Notes: generated by a model not told the origin, from the letters alone. DNA of 64,000 nt from Sphingomonas sp. (GCA_017418975.1 JAFOMG010000011.1:1-64000); one strand, 5' to 3'. Positions 44,600 to 54,122 are shown, counted from the first letter of the stretch. Translations and numbers: made by a program.

Positions 44600-45295
44600 A
44601 TGAAGCATCTCCACGCCCTCGCCGCCGCCACGCTGCTCGCCGCCGGGCTCGCCTTCGCCGCGACGCCCGCCCAGGCGCAGTTCCTCGGCATCGGCAAGAA
44701 GAAGCAGCCGGAGGATTTCTCCGCGACGCTGCCCGCGCCGGTCGCCGTCCAGCCGCCCGCCAATGGCGGCATCTTCCAGGCGGGCGACGGCTATGCCGCG
44801 CTCTACGAAGGCATGCGCGCCCGCCGCGTCGGCGATCCGCTGACGATCCTGCTGGTCGAGAAGACCGCTGCCTCCAAATCGGCGGGCACCAAGCTCGACA
44901 GCGGCGGCGGCTTCGGCCTCACGCCGCCCACCACCGGCGCGCTCTCGCTGTTCAAGGAAAGCGATGCCAGCGTGAGCGGCAAGCGCAACTTCAACGGCAC
45001 CGGCACGGCCGACCAGGCCAATGCGCTCTCCGGCGAGATCAGCGTCACCGTCGCCGCGGTCTATCCCAACGGCACGATGCTGGTGCAGGGCCAGAAGCGG
45101 GTGACGCTCAACCGGGGCGACGAGTTCGTCCAGATCAAGGGCCTGGTGCGCACCGCCGATATCGACGCGAACAATCGCGTGCTGTCGACCCGCGTCGCCG
45201 ATGCCCGCATCGCCTATACCGGCAAGGGCGACGTCGCCCGCGCCAGCCGCCAGGGCTGGCTGAGCCGGTTCTTCTCCGCGATCAGCCCCTTCTAA
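44600..45295 (+). CDS. flgH: Flagellar L-ring protein FlgH without a lipobox
   Basis: 231 residues. FlgH domain: YEGMRARRVGDPLTILLVEK, FNGTGTADQANALSGEISVT, YPNGTMLVQGQKRVTLN and RVADARIAYTGKGDV. FlgH is normally an outer-membrane lipoprotein with a Cys at the end of its signal peptide. Here the signal MKHLHALAAATLLAAGLAFA with TPAQAQF has an AQA signal-peptidase I site and no Cys. No upstream alternative start supplies a lipobox, since flgG ends 9 bp earlier. Confidence 0.93.
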   Translation: MKHLHALAAATLLAAGLAFAATPAQAQFLGIGKKKQPEDFSATLPAPVAVQPPANGGIFQAGDGYAALYEGMRARRVGDPLTILLVEKTAASKSAGTKLDSGGGFGLTPPTTGALSLFKESDASVSGKRNFNGTGTADQANALSGEISVTVAAVYPNGTMLVQGQKRVTLNRGDEFVQIKGLVRTADIDANNRVLSTRVADARIAYTGKGDVARASRQGWLSRFFSAISPF

Positions 45296-45309
45296 GCCGG
45301 AGCAGAGAC

Positions 45310-46422
45310 ATGATCCGCCGCTTCCTCGCCCTCGCCGCCCTGGCGGCAATTACTCTTGGCGCCGCCGCCGTTCCCGCGGCGCACGCCCAGCGCGTGAAGG
45401 ACCTGGGCGGCTTCCAGGGCATCCGCACCAACCAGCTCACGGGCTATGGCATCGTCGTCGGCCTGCCGGGCACGGGCGACGACAATCTGGAATATACCGT
45501 CCAGTCGATGAAGGGCGTCGCCTCGCGCTTCGGGCTGCAGCTGCCCCAGGGCGTGGCGCCGGGCCTGAAGAACGCCGCGGTGGTGATGATCACCGCCGAG
45601 CTGCCGCCCTTCGCCAAGCCGGGCCAGAAGCTCGACATCACCGTCTCGTCGATGGGCAAGGCCAAGTCGCTGCGCGGCGGCACCCTGATTCTCACTCCGC
45701 TTCAGGGCGCCGACGGCCAGATCTATGCGATGGCGCAGGGCAACCTCGCGGTCGGCGGCCTGGGCGCCGAGGGGGCCGACGGCTCGAAGATCGTCGTCAA
45801 CACGCCGTCGTCGGGCCGCATCCCGGAAGGGGCCACGGTCGAGCGCACGGTCGATACCGGCTTCGACAGGTCGCCGTTCCTCACCTTCAACCTCGCCCGT
45901 GCCGACTTCACCACGGCGCAGCGCGTGCAGGACGCGATCAACCTGCGCTTCGGCACCGGCCGCGCCCGGGCGATCGACGGCGTCTCGATCGCCATCCAGG
46001 CCCCCGCGGGCCGCGACGTGCGCGCCGAGCTGATGAGCGAAGTCGAGAACCTCACCGTCGAGGCGGCGGAAGCCCCCGCCAAGGTGATCGTCAACGCGCG
46101 CACCGGCACGGTGGTGATCAACTCCGCCGTCCGCGTCAGCCCCGCCGCGGTAACCCATGGTAAACTGACCGTTCGTATTGATGAGAACCAGCGTGTCAGC
46201 CAGCCCGCGCCGTTCAGCAAGGGCGAGACCCGCACCGAGCAGCACAGCACGCTGGGCGTCGAAGAGGAGAAGCGACCCATGTTCCTGATGGCACCGGGCC
46301 CGAAGCTTTCCGACGTCGTCAAAGCGGTGAACGCGATCGGCGCGTCGCCGGCGGACCTCGTCGCCATCCTCGAGGCGCTCAAGGAAGCCGGCGCGCTCAA
46401 GGCGGAGCTGATCGTCCTGTGA
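45310..46422 (+). CDS. flgI: Flagellar P-ring protein FlgI
   Basis: 370 residues. Signal peptide to AAHA (about residue 27), then RVKDLGGFQGIRTNQLTGYG, IVVGLPGTGDD, and the typical core and C-terminal LSDVVKAVNAIGASPADLVA with ILEALKEAGALKAELIVL. Periplasmic ring around the rod. ATGA overlap... with flgJ (flgJ begins 46419). Confidence 0.96.
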   Translation: MIRRFLALAALAAITLGAAAVPAAHAQRVKDLGGFQGIRTNQLTGYGIVVGLPGTGDDNLEYTVQSMKGVASRFGLQLPQGVAPGLKNAAVVMITAELPPFAKPGQKLDITVSSMGKAKSLRGGTLILTPLQGADGQIYAMAQGNLAVGGLGAEGADGSKIVVNTPSSGRIPEGATVERTVDTGFDRSPFLTFNLARADFTTAQRVQDAINLRFGTGRARAIDGVSIAIQAPAGRDVRAELMSEVENLTVEAAEAPAKVIVNARTGTVVINSAVRVSPAAVTHGKLTVRIDENQRVSQPAPFSKGETRTEQHSTLGVEEEKRPMFLMAPGPKLSDVVKAVNAIGASPADLVAILEALKEAGALKAELIVL

Positions 46423-46775
46423 GCAAGCTGCTCGGCCCCATCGGCAGCCCGTCGGGCGGCGTGTCGACCGACACGTCGCGCCTGGCGTCCAAGGAGAATC
46501 TCGAAGCCGCCGGCCAGCGCTTCGAGGCGGTCTTCACGGGCATGATGCTGAAGTCGATGCGCCAGGCCAGGCTGGGCGACGGGCTGTTCGACAGCAAGGG
46601 CGAGGACCAGTTCCGCGACATGCAGGACCAGCAGCTCGCCCAGAGCATGGCCGTGCACGCCCCGATCGGGATCGGCAAGGCGATGACCGCCTTCCTGGCC
46701 AGGAACCTCAAGACCGAAACGGCGCCCGCACCGGATGCCGCGCCGGCCGCGACGAACGGAGGCACCGTCAAATGA
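46419..46775 (+). CDS. flgJ: FlgJ, rod-binding domain only
   Basis: 118 residues. Contains the rod-cap part (RFEAVFTGMMLKSMRQARLG; DMQDQQLAQSMAVH) but ends where the muramidase domain of enteric FlgJ (about 313 residues) would start. The peptidoglycan-cutting role is likely supplied by the SLT protein at 36605-37492. Overlaps both flgI and flgK by 4 bp. Confidence 0.93.
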   Translation: MSKLLGPIGSPSGGVSTDTSRLASKENLEAAGQRFEAVFTGMMLKSMRQARLGDGLFDSKGEDQFRDMQDQQLAQSMAVHAPIGIGKAMTAFLARNLKTETAPAPDAAPAATNGGTVK

Positions 46776-48115
46776 CCGACCTGCTCTCGATCGGCGCCAG
46801 CGGCGCCCGCGCCTATCAGTCGGCGCTCGCCACCACGTCGGACAATATCGCCAATGCCGCGACCGCGGGCTATTCGCGCCGCGTCGCCACGGTCCGCGAA
46901 GTCGTCGCGACCGGCGGCAATACCGGCGCGATCAATTCGGGCCTGGGCGCCAATGTCGGCGGCGTCACGCGCGCGGCCGACGCCTTCAAGGCGACCGAAG
47001 TACGCAGCGCGAGCTCCGATCTCGCCCGCACTCTCGCCGGCGCCACCTGGCTCGGGCGGATCGACAGCAGCCTTACCCAGAACAAGCTGGGCGACCAGCT
47101 CACCGCCTTCTTCACTTCGGCCAAGGCCGTGGCGGCGGACCCGACCGCGCTGCCCGCGCGCGCGACGATGCTGGAGAATGCCGCCGGCGTCGCCGCCGCC
47201 TTCGGCGCCACCGGCAAGGCGCTCGACGGCGCGATGACCGATCTCAAGGCCTCGGCCGAGACCGCGGTGACGCAGCTCAACAACCTTTCGGCCAGCCTCG
47301 CCAAGGTGAATGCCGGCCTGGCGCGCGCCAGTGACGGCACCGCCGGCCAGGCCGCGCTGCTCGACCAGCGCGACCAGATGCTCGAGCAGATGAGCGCGCT
47401 GACCGACGTGACGGTGAGCTTCGACAATTACGGCCGGGCCACCGTGCACGCCGGCGGCAATACCGGCCCGCTGCTGGTCGAGGGCGCGCAGGCGGCCCAG
47501 GTCACGCAGCTGAGCAACGACGAGGGCGCCTTCTCCTTCGCGGTCAAGCAGAGCAGCGGCCAGGTCCAGCCGATGTCGCCGGGCGGCGGCGCGCTCGCCG
47601 GCATCGCCGAGAGCGGCGGGCGCATCGCGGCGGCCCGCGACCAGATCAGCCAGATGGCCAGGGATTTCGCCGAGGGCGTCAATGCCGTCCAGGCGGCGGG
47701 CAGCGACCTGCAGGGCAATGCCGGCCAGCCGATCTTCACGGTGGGCGACCCCGCCTATCAGCTCGGCACGGTCATGACCGACCCGCGCGGGATCGCCGCG
47801 GCGGCGGCGGGCGCGGGCCAGCGCGACAACAGCAACCTCGCCGGCTTCGACGCGCTGCGCACCAGCGGCAAGTTCGAGCAGGGCGTGACCGATCTCACCG
47901 CGGCCAATGGCGCGGCGCTTTCGGGCCGCAACAGCGTGGCCGACGCGCAGACCGCGATCCGCGACGCCGCCGTCTCGGCGCGCGATTCGGTGAGCGGCGT
48001 GAACATCGACGAGGAGGCGGTCGACCTGATGCGCTTCCAACAGGCCTATCAGGCGTCCACCCGCGTGATCCAGATCGCGCGCGAGACGCTGCAATCGCTC
48101 CTCGATATCAGGTAA
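46772..48115 (+). CDS. flgK: Hook-filament junction protein FlgK
   Basis: 447 residues. SIGASGARAYQSALATTSDN, IANAATAGYSRRV at the N-terminus; ALLDQRDQMLEQMSALTDVT in the middle; C-terminal GVNIDEEAVDLMRFQQAYQA and ETLQSLLDI. Shorter than enteric FlgK (about 550), with a reduced outer domain. Confidence 0.95.
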   Translation: MTDLLSIGASGARAYQSALATTSDNIANAATAGYSRRVATVREVVATGGNTGAINSGLGANVGGVTRAADAFKATEVRSASSDLARTLAGATWLGRIDSSLTQNKLGDQLTAFFTSAKAVAADPTALPARATMLENAAGVAAAFGATGKALDGAMTDLKASAETAVTQLNNLSASLAKVNAGLARASDGTAGQAALLDQRDQMLEQMSALTDVTVSFDNYGRATVHAGGNTGPLLVEGAQAAQVTQLSNDEGAFSFAVKQSSGQVQPMSPGGGALAGIAESGGRIAAARDQISQMARDFAEGVNAVQAAGSDLQGNAGQPIFTVGDPAYQLGTVMTDPRGIAAAAAGAGQRDNSNLAGFDALRTSGKFEQGVTDLTAANGAALSGRNSVADAQTAIRDAAVSARDSVSGVNIDEEAVDLMRFQQAYQASTRVIQIARETLQSLLDIR

Positions 48116-48121
48116 ACGATC

Positions 48122-49021
48122 ATGCGCATCTCCACTTCGCAGATGTACAGCCGGCCGGTGTCGCTGATGACCCAGCTCACCGCCGAGGCCGACAAGACCC
48201 AGACCCAGATCGCCACGACCAAGCTGGGCGTGACCGCGGTCTCGGACGCGGCGGCCTATATCAAGCTGCAGCAGATCCAGCGCGCCACCACCGCCGACGC
48301 CACCTACAAGGCGAACATCACGGTCGCCCAGGGCGTGGTCTCGCAGACCGACCAGACGCTCGAGAGCGTCGAGACGCAGCTGCAGCGCGCCCTGGAGCTC
48401 GCGACCCGCGCCAAGAACGACACGCTTTCGAACTCGGATCGCGCGTCGATCGGCGCGGAGCTGAGCTCGATCCGCGACACGCTGTTCGCGCTCGCCAACA
48501 CCAAGGACGATATTCGCGGCCAGCCGCTGTTCGGCGGCGCGACCGGCGACACCGCCTATGTGAAGAACGCCGACGGCTCGATCAGCTTCGCCGGCACCGG
48601 CGAGCCCTCCGCGATCCCGATCGGCGACGGCGAGAGCATCCAGCCGACGATCAGCGGCCAGCGGGTGTTCAGCCCCGCCGGCGCCGACATGTTCGCGGTC
48701 CTCGGCAACCTTGCCGACGCGCTCAAGGCGGGCGGCGACGTGCAGGCGGCCGGTGCCACGGCGCTGGACGGGATCAACGCCTCGCTCGACACGGTGGCGC
48801 TCGCCCGCGCCTCGGTGGGTGCGCGCGGCGCGCGGCTCGACCTCCAGGCGGACCGGCTCACCGATGTGGCGGAAACGCGCGAGGCGACCCGCTCGGGCAT
48901 CGAGGACACCGACATCCCCACCGCGGTGGCGAACCTGCAGAAGACGCTGACCGTGCTCCAGGCGACCCAGGCCAGCTTCTCCAAGCTGAACAGCGTCTCG
49001 TTGTTCGACTATATCAAGTAA
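48122..49021 (+). CDS. flgL: Hook-filament junction protein FlgL
   Basis: 299 residues. MRISTSQMYSRPVSLM start and flagellin-like ends (ALELATRAKNDTLSNSDRAS; EDTDIPTAVANLQKTLTVLQ). Last gene of the flg operon. The following 274 bp (49022-49295) hold one complete palindromic repeat and a possible sigma-28 promoter for motA. Confidence 0.94.
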   Translation: MRISTSQMYSRPVSLMTQLTAEADKTQTQIATTKLGVTAVSDAAAYIKLQQIQRATTADATYKANITVAQGVVSQTDQTLESVETQLQRALELATRAKNDTLSNSDRASIGAELSSIRDTLFALANTKDDIRGQPLFGGATGDTAYVKNADGSISFAGTGEPSAIPIGDGESIQPTISGQRVFSPAGADMFAVLGNLADALKAGGDVQAAGATALDGINASLDTVALARASVGARGARLDLQADRLTDVAETREATRSGIEDTDIPTAVANLQKTLTVLQATQASFSKLNSVSLFDYIK

Positions 49022-49096
49022 GCACCTGCGGGCGCTGCCCAATGGGATTGCGCCTGCCGCCGCGCGGCTGGGTTGGGGGACTCATATTCCTTCAAC

Positions 49097-49124
49097 CGTC
49101 ATCCCCGCCTGCGCGGGGATGACG
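49097..49124. repeat. Complete CGTCATCCCCGC palindromic repeat
   Basis: CGTCATCCCCGC (49097-49108), 4-base loop, GCGGGGATGACG (49113-49124): 12-bp perfect arms. No T-run follows. Related copies are at 6121-6142 (partial) and 59810-59836. Confidence 0.8.
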
Positions 49125-49186
49125 AACGTAGTTTCAAGGGTTTGCCAAGGCTCTCGCGCTAGGCGGCCCCCGGCGAAAACCCAAGC

Positions 49187-49214
49187 GAAACGGCGAAATA
49201 ATTCGCGCCGGTAA
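49187..49214 (+). promoter_or_regulatory. Possible sigma-28 promoter of motA-motB
   Basis: GAAA, 16 bp, GCCGGTAA. The -10 box differs from GCCGATAA by one base, but the -35 box is weaker and the spacer is 1 bp longer than in the three good promoters of this locus. It lies 81 bp before motA. Confidence 0.45.
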
Positions 49215-49295
49215 CGAATTAACCATGTTTTTCCGCTGAAGATCACGGCGAAGCGGTCGTTAACCGAAACGTCAAAACAGGGGTTCTTCGCGCAC

Positions 49296-50175
49296 ATGTT
49301 TCCGGCAATCGGCCTCGTCATCCTGCTCGCGATGGTCTTCGGTGGTTTCGCGATCACCGGCGGCGCGCTCGGCCCCGTGCTCGAAGCGATCCCGCACGAG
49401 ATGCTGATCATCGGCGGCGCCGCCATGGGCGCGCTCGTCATCGGCAATTCGACGAAGGAGCTGAAGGCGCTCGGCGGCGGCCTGGTCAAGGTGCTGAAGG
49501 GACCGAAGTACAAGAAGCAGGATTATCTCGACACGATCTTCCTCGTCTCGAAGCTGATGAAGATGCTGCGGACCGAAGGGCCGATCGCGCTCGAGCCGCA
49601 TGTCGAGGATCCCAAGTCCTCCGCGATCTTCGCCGAATATCCGCGCCTGCTCGCCGATCACACGCTGATCAACCTGATCACCGACACGCTCCGCCTCGTC
49701 GTCGTCTCGTCGGGCACGCTCGACGTGCACGCGGTCGAAGAGGTGATGGACAACTCGATCAAGACCCACCACCACGAGGTCCAGGGTCCGCAGACCACGC
49801 TCCAGTCCTTGGGCGACGCGCTGCCGGCGCTCGGCATCGTCGCCGCCGTGCTCGGCGTGGTGAAGACGATGGGCTCGATCGACAAGCCGCCGAGCATCCT
49901 GGGCGCGATGATCGGCTCGGCGCTGGTCGGCACCTTCATGGGCGTGCTGCTGGCCTATGGCATCGTCGCCCCGCTGGCCGGCCGGTTGCAGCAGGTGATC
50001 GACGCCGATTCGGCGATCTATCACGTGGTGAAGCAGATCATCATCGCCTCGCTCCACGGCCATCCGCAGCCGCTGGTGATCGAGGCCGCCCGCTCCAGCA
50101 TCGCGCACGCCAACCAGCCGGGCTTCGGCGAGGTGTTCGACGGGCTGGTGCGGTGCCGCGGCGGGAGCCGCATAA
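49296..50175 (+). CDS. motA: Flagellar stator protein MotA, 3' end apparently frameshifted
   Basis: The first ~286 codons encode a standard proton-type MotA: FPAIGLVILLAMVFGGFAIT, the cytoplasmic loop with KMLRTEGPIALEPHVEDPKS, and TM3-TM4 PALGIVAAVLGVVKTMGSID and ALVGTFMGVLLAYGIVAPLA. After Val285-Arg286 the frame runs into Cys-Arg-Gly-Gly and has no stop before 54174, crossing motB and the antisense of the next gene. Removing one base in CGGTGCCGC (50151-50159) would give a short Ala-rich tail ending at TAA 50173-50175, directly against the motB ATG. I therefore end the gene there. Either a real one-base insertion or a sequence error; the functional core is intact. Confidence 0.85.
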
Positions 50176-51147
50176 ATGGCCGCTCCGCGCGCACCCCATG
50201 GAAACCAGCTCCAGCCGAAGATCATCGTCAAGAAGATCATCGTCGAGGGGCATGGCGGCCATCACGGCGGCGCCTGGAAGGTCGCCTATGCCGATTTCGT
50301 GACCGCGATGATGGCGTTCTTCCTGCTGCTCTGGATCCTGGGCGCCACCACCGAGAAGCAGCGCAAGGCGCTGGCCGATTATTTCGCGCCGACGCTCGTC
50401 GAGCTGAAGCAGAACAGCGCCGGCTCGAACGGCCTGTTCGGCGGCGAGGCGATCAACCAGCGCGACAATTATCCGGGCAAGGCCTCGCAGACCGGCACGC
50501 GGGCGCTCACCGTGCCGGTGGGCGGCAGCGGCGGCAACAATGTCGGCACCGGCGCCAAGGGCACGCTGAAGGACCAGCGCGCGCTGACCCAGCAGGACCA
50601 GAAGAATTTCGACGAGACCGCCAAGCGCATCCGCGAGCGGATGCGGGCGACGCCGGCACTGGCCAAGCTCGGCAATCACGTCCGCTTCGTGCCGACGCGC
50701 GACGGGATGCGGATCGACCTGCTCGACGATGCCAATTATTCGATGTTCAACCTGGGCACGACGGCGCTCGTGCCCGAGGCGAGCGCGCTGATCGGCACGA
50801 TCGCGGATTCGATCCGGGGCATGGAGAACCCGATCATGATCCGCGGCCATACCGACAGCCTGGGCTATGGCGACCCGCTGGCGATGAACAACTGGATGCT
50901 GTCGAGCGGCCGGGCCGAGGCCACGCGCCGGCGGCTGCTCTCCGGCGGCGTGACCGAGATGCGCTTCGAGCGGATCGAGGGCGTGGCGGACCGCGAGCCG
51001 CTGATCGTCGACAATCCCGCCGATCCGCGCAACCGCCGCGTCTCGATCACTCTGCTCTATCGCCGGATCATGGACCAGGACCAGCAGGGCCGCTTCCGCC
51101 CCGGCCTGCGCGCCAGCCGCGAGGCCGGCGCGCCGCTACCGCACTGA
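50176..51147 (+). CDS. motB: Flagellar stator protein MotB
   Basis: 323 residues. Lys-rich N-terminus, membrane helix VAYADFVTAMMAFFLLLWIL with the proton-binding Asp40, plug region, and an OmpA-type peptidoglycan-binding domain (NPIMIRGHTDSLGY; LSSGRAEATRRRLLSGGVTE; DNPADPRNRRVSITLLYRR). Full length, unlike the short MotB-like gene at 38828. Converges with the receptor gene, 8 bp apart. Confidence 0.96.
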   Translation: MAAPRAPHGNQLQPKIIVKKIIVEGHGGHHGGAWKVAYADFVTAMMAFFLLLWILGATTEKQRKALADYFAPTLVELKQNSAGSNGLFGGEAINQRDNYPGKASQTGTRALTVPVGGSGGNNVGTGAKGTLKDQRALTQQDQKNFDETAKRIRERMRATPALAKLGNHVRFVPTRDGMRIDLLDDANYSMFNLGTTALVPEASALIGTIADSIRGMENPIMIRGHTDSLGYGDPLAMNNWMLSSGRAEATRRRLLSGGVTEMRFERIEGVADREPLIVDNPADPRNRRVSITLLYRRIMDQDQQGRFRPGLRASREAGAPLPH

Positions 51148-51155
51148 TCAGCCGA

Positions 51156-54122
51156 TCAGAAGAACTGCTTGCGGAAGGTGAGCTTGATCGTGCGGCCGAT
51201 GGGATCGCGCAGATTGGGCGCATAGGCCGCGGGCGTCATGCCGTTCTGATCGGTCACCCGCTGGCGGGCGTCGAACAGATTGTCGATCCGGAACTGGACC
51301 CGCGAGCCGCGGAACCAGGGGTGCTTGAGCAGGAAGTCGATGTCCTGGCCCGGATTGAACTCGGCCAGCAGGTTCAGCTTGGCGAGGCTGCCGAAATTGA
51401 GCTCCGTCGCGCCGCCCGGAATCGTCGCGGTGCCGCTGGTGGTGCGGGTGCCGCTCTGCCAGTTGCCGTTGAGCTGGAGCAGCAGCGCGTCGCGCTTGAT
51501 GCCGGCGGTGAAATCCACCCGGTGCGCGGCGATCGACTGCGATCCCTCGCCGTCGAGACGGTCGATCACCGGCAGGCCCGGCCGGATCTGGATCTCGTCC
51601 TTGAGCACCCAGGTATGATAGGCGCTGAGCAGGATGCGGTTGCCACCGCCGCCGCCGCCAAAGCCGCCGCGACCACCACCGCCGCCCCCGCCGGGTCCGC
51701 CGAAGCGGCGCGGGCCGCCATCGCCGCCCGGACCGCCGCCGGGGCCCGGGCCGGGCCCGTCGGTCTGCACGCGTCCCTGTCCCTGGTCCGGCTGCGGCCC
51801 CTGGCCCTGCTGCCCGTCGGGGCGCGGGCCACGGAACTGCTGGTTCAGCGTGCCGCCGAACAGGCTCGATTGCTGGCCGAGGCGGCGGAACTGGTCGAAC
51901 ATCGCCGTCATCTCGGCCGGCATCGGCTGGCCGGTGCGGCGCGATTCCTCGCGCGCCTTCATGAACGCCTCGCGGCGCTCGCGCATGCGCTTCTGCTGCG
52001 GCGAGGCGATCGGGATGAACAGGTTGAAGCCCCAGCGCAGCTCGGAATGCGCGGTCCGGTCATAGTTCACCGGGCGGGTATCGAGGCTGAGCAGCCGCCC
52101 GCTGCCGTCCCGCACGAAGCGATCGGGGAAGGCGGCCTCGAGCTCCTCCGACGCGCCCGGAAAGTTCTGGATCGCGTTGCGGAAGCGCACATTGGTATAG
52201 TTCACCACGATGCCGAGATTGGTCTCGGTGAGCGGCCGGATGTTGAGCCCGACGCGGAACACATGCCGGCTGTCGGCACCCAGCGACGGGTTGCCGCCGG
52301 TGATCTGAGTGATGTTGACGCTCTCGCCGCGCACGAAATCATAGATGGGCACGTTGGGCGTGGTGACCACGGGATTGCCGAGCTGGCCCGGCGTCGGCGC
52401 GTTGCTGTCGTTGATGAAGCTGACGATCGCCTGGACCTGGGTGATGGGCGACCAGTTGAAGCCATAGCCGGTCGTGGTCAGCCGGCCGAAGTCCGACAGC
52501 TGCTCGATCTCGAAATTGGCGTTGACCGAGAAGTCGCCGACCGCGTCGAGCACCGCCCGGCGGCGGCTGGTGATCGGGACGGTGATGTTGCCGCGCACGG
52601 CGCCGATGTCGCGCGAGATGTCGCTCGCGCTGTACTGGCCCGAGCGGAAGGACTTGCCCGAAAGATCGTTGGTGCGGCCCGCCACGCGGACGCTGGTGGT
52701 CACGTCGCCGGCCGGCAGCTTGAACAGCGGGCCGTTGGTGAGGAACTCGATATTGCCCACCTTGGTCGTCGACTCGGTCCAGTCGTCCGGCCGGCTGCCG
52801 ACCAGGCCGTAGGGGATCGCCGCGAACGGATTGAAACTGGCGTCGTTGGCGTTGAGCAGCGCCTGCATCTGCGACGGATCGACGCCGCGCGTGGTGGTCG
52901 TGTCGCTGCCGGTCTGCTGGTAGTTGGCGTTGAGCGACCAGCGCCAGCTGCTGATCCAGGGCGCGCTGTCGCCGTTGATCGTCACTTCGCCGCGCAGCGA
53001 CTGGCTGCCGCTCGAGCGGGTGAGGGGATTGAGATTGTCGTAATAGCGCCGCAGCTCGACATTCTGGCCGAAGGGCGAGAACGGGTTGCCGGCGGGCAGG
53101 AGCAAGGTCGCGCTCGGCAGGCCGAGCCAGGATTCGCTCTCGTTGACGTCCAGATTGACGGTGGCGGTGGCGCTCACCTTGGCCGAGAGCGCGCGATTGT
53201 AGATGCCGCTGATCGTCAGGTTCTTCGCCGGGCCCACCAGCGTGCGATAGGGCGTGAGATCGGTGACGTTGGGATCATTGGCATTGGCGGCGTAGCCGGC
53301 GAGCGACTGCTGGCCGCTCACGGGAACCCCGGCGACCGTCACCGGCTTGCCCGCCAATGCGCTCAGCGCCGGATCGATCTCCCCCCCGCCGATGCCGGTG
53401 ATGTTGCCCCGCGTGTCGAACAGCGAGTTTCCGACGCGGCTCACGCCGCGCTCGCTCTCGAGGATCGCGGAGTTCTGATTGTACTTGACGTCGAGCGTCA
53501 CCCGCCCGTTGCGGTTGAGCTTCAGGATGTTGAGATTGGCGCTCTCGGTCGCATTGCCGCCGGCGGTGGGCATCTGCCCCTCCAGCACGGTGGTGACCGC
53601 CTGGAAGCGGTTGCGCAGCACGAAGTTGATCACCTTCTGCGTGGCGCCATAGCCATATTGCAGGGCGACTTCCTCGGGCAGGATGTCGATCCGGTCGATC
53701 GCCTCGGTGGGCAGGTCGCGCACTTCGTTCATGCTCGAGCGGCGGCCGCTGATCAGGATCACCGGCTGCTCGTCGCCGCGGCCCGAGCTGCTGCCGAGCT
53801 GCGCCTGCAGCGCCGTGATCAGCTCCGAGACGTTCGAGGCGCCATAGGCACGGATATCGGCCGGATTGAGCTGGACCTCGGGCTTGACGTCGGTCTTGAC
53901 CGCGCCGGGCAGCACGCCGTTGACGACGATCGTGCCTTCGTCGCCGGTCTCGTCCGGACCCTGATCCTGCGCGGCGGCCGGCTGCGACGCATGCTGCCGG
54001 GCGGGAGGATCCTGGCTCGGCGAAGGCATGGGCTGCTGCTGCGCCTGGGCCAATGCCCCGCCGGGCATCGCGCCGACGAGCAGACCGGCAACCGCACAAC
54101 CCAGCTTCAACCTCGAACGCAT
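51156..54122 (-). CDS. TonB-dependent outer-membrane receptor with Gly/Pro-rich insert
   Basis: 988 residues from ATG 54122 (GGGGGAA upstream; signal peptide to GGALAQA). An N-terminal Pro/Gln linker is followed by a plug domain (AYGASNVSELITALQAQLGS; VILISGRRSSMNEVRDLPTE; AIDRIDILPEEVALQYGYGA) and a long beta-barrel ending in Phe (IKLTFRKQFF). Residues about 765-827 are a low-complexity Gly/Pro/Gln/Arg insert, probably an outer loop. No binding protein, sensor or transporter gene is adjacent, so the substrate is unknown. Confidence 0.9.
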   Translation of the reverse strand: MRSRLKLGCAVAGLLVGAMPGGALAQAQQQPMPSPSQDPPARQHASQPAAAQDQGPDETGDEGTIVVNGVLPGAVKTDVKPEVQLNPADIRAYGASNVSELITALQAQLGSSSGRGDEQPVILISGRRSSMNEVRDLPTEAIDRIDILPEEVALQYGYGATQKVINFVLRNRFQAVTTVLEGQMPTAGGNATESANLNILKLNRNGRVTLDVKYNQNSAILESERGVSRVGNSLFDTRGNITGIGGGEIDPALSALAGKPVTVAGVPVSGQQSLAGYAANANDPNVTDLTPYRTLVGPAKNLTISGIYNRALSAKVSATATVNLDVNESESWLGLPSATLLLPAGNPFSPFGQNVELRRYYDNLNPLTRSSGSQSLRGEVTINGDSAPWISSWRWSLNANYQQTGSDTTTTRGVDPSQMQALLNANDASFNPFAAIPYGLVGSRPDDWTESTTKVGNIEFLTNGPLFKLPAGDVTTSVRVAGRTNDLSGKSFRSGQYSASDISRDIGAVRGNITVPITSRRRAVLDAVGDFSVNANFEIEQLSDFGRLTTTGYGFNWSPITQVQAIVSFINDSNAPTPGQLGNPVVTTPNVPIYDFVRGESVNITQITGGNPSLGADSRHVFRVGLNIRPLTETNLGIVVNYTNVRFRNAIQNFPGASEELEAAFPDRFVRDGSGRLLSLDTRPVNYDRTAHSELRWGFNLFIPIASPQQKRMRERREAFMKAREESRRTGQPMPAEMTAMFDQFRRLGQQSSLFGGTLNQQFRGPRPDGQQGQGPQPDQGQGRVQTDGPGPGPGGGPGGDGGPRRFGGPGGGGGGGRGGFGGGGGGNRILLSAYHTWVLKDEIQIRPGLPVIDRLDGEGSQSIAAHRVDFTAGIKRDALLLQLNGNWQSGTRTTSGTATIPGGATELNFGSLAKLNLLAEFNPGQDIDFLLKHPWFRGSRVQFRIDNLFDARQRVTDQNGMTPAAYAPNLRDPIGRTIKLTFRKQFF

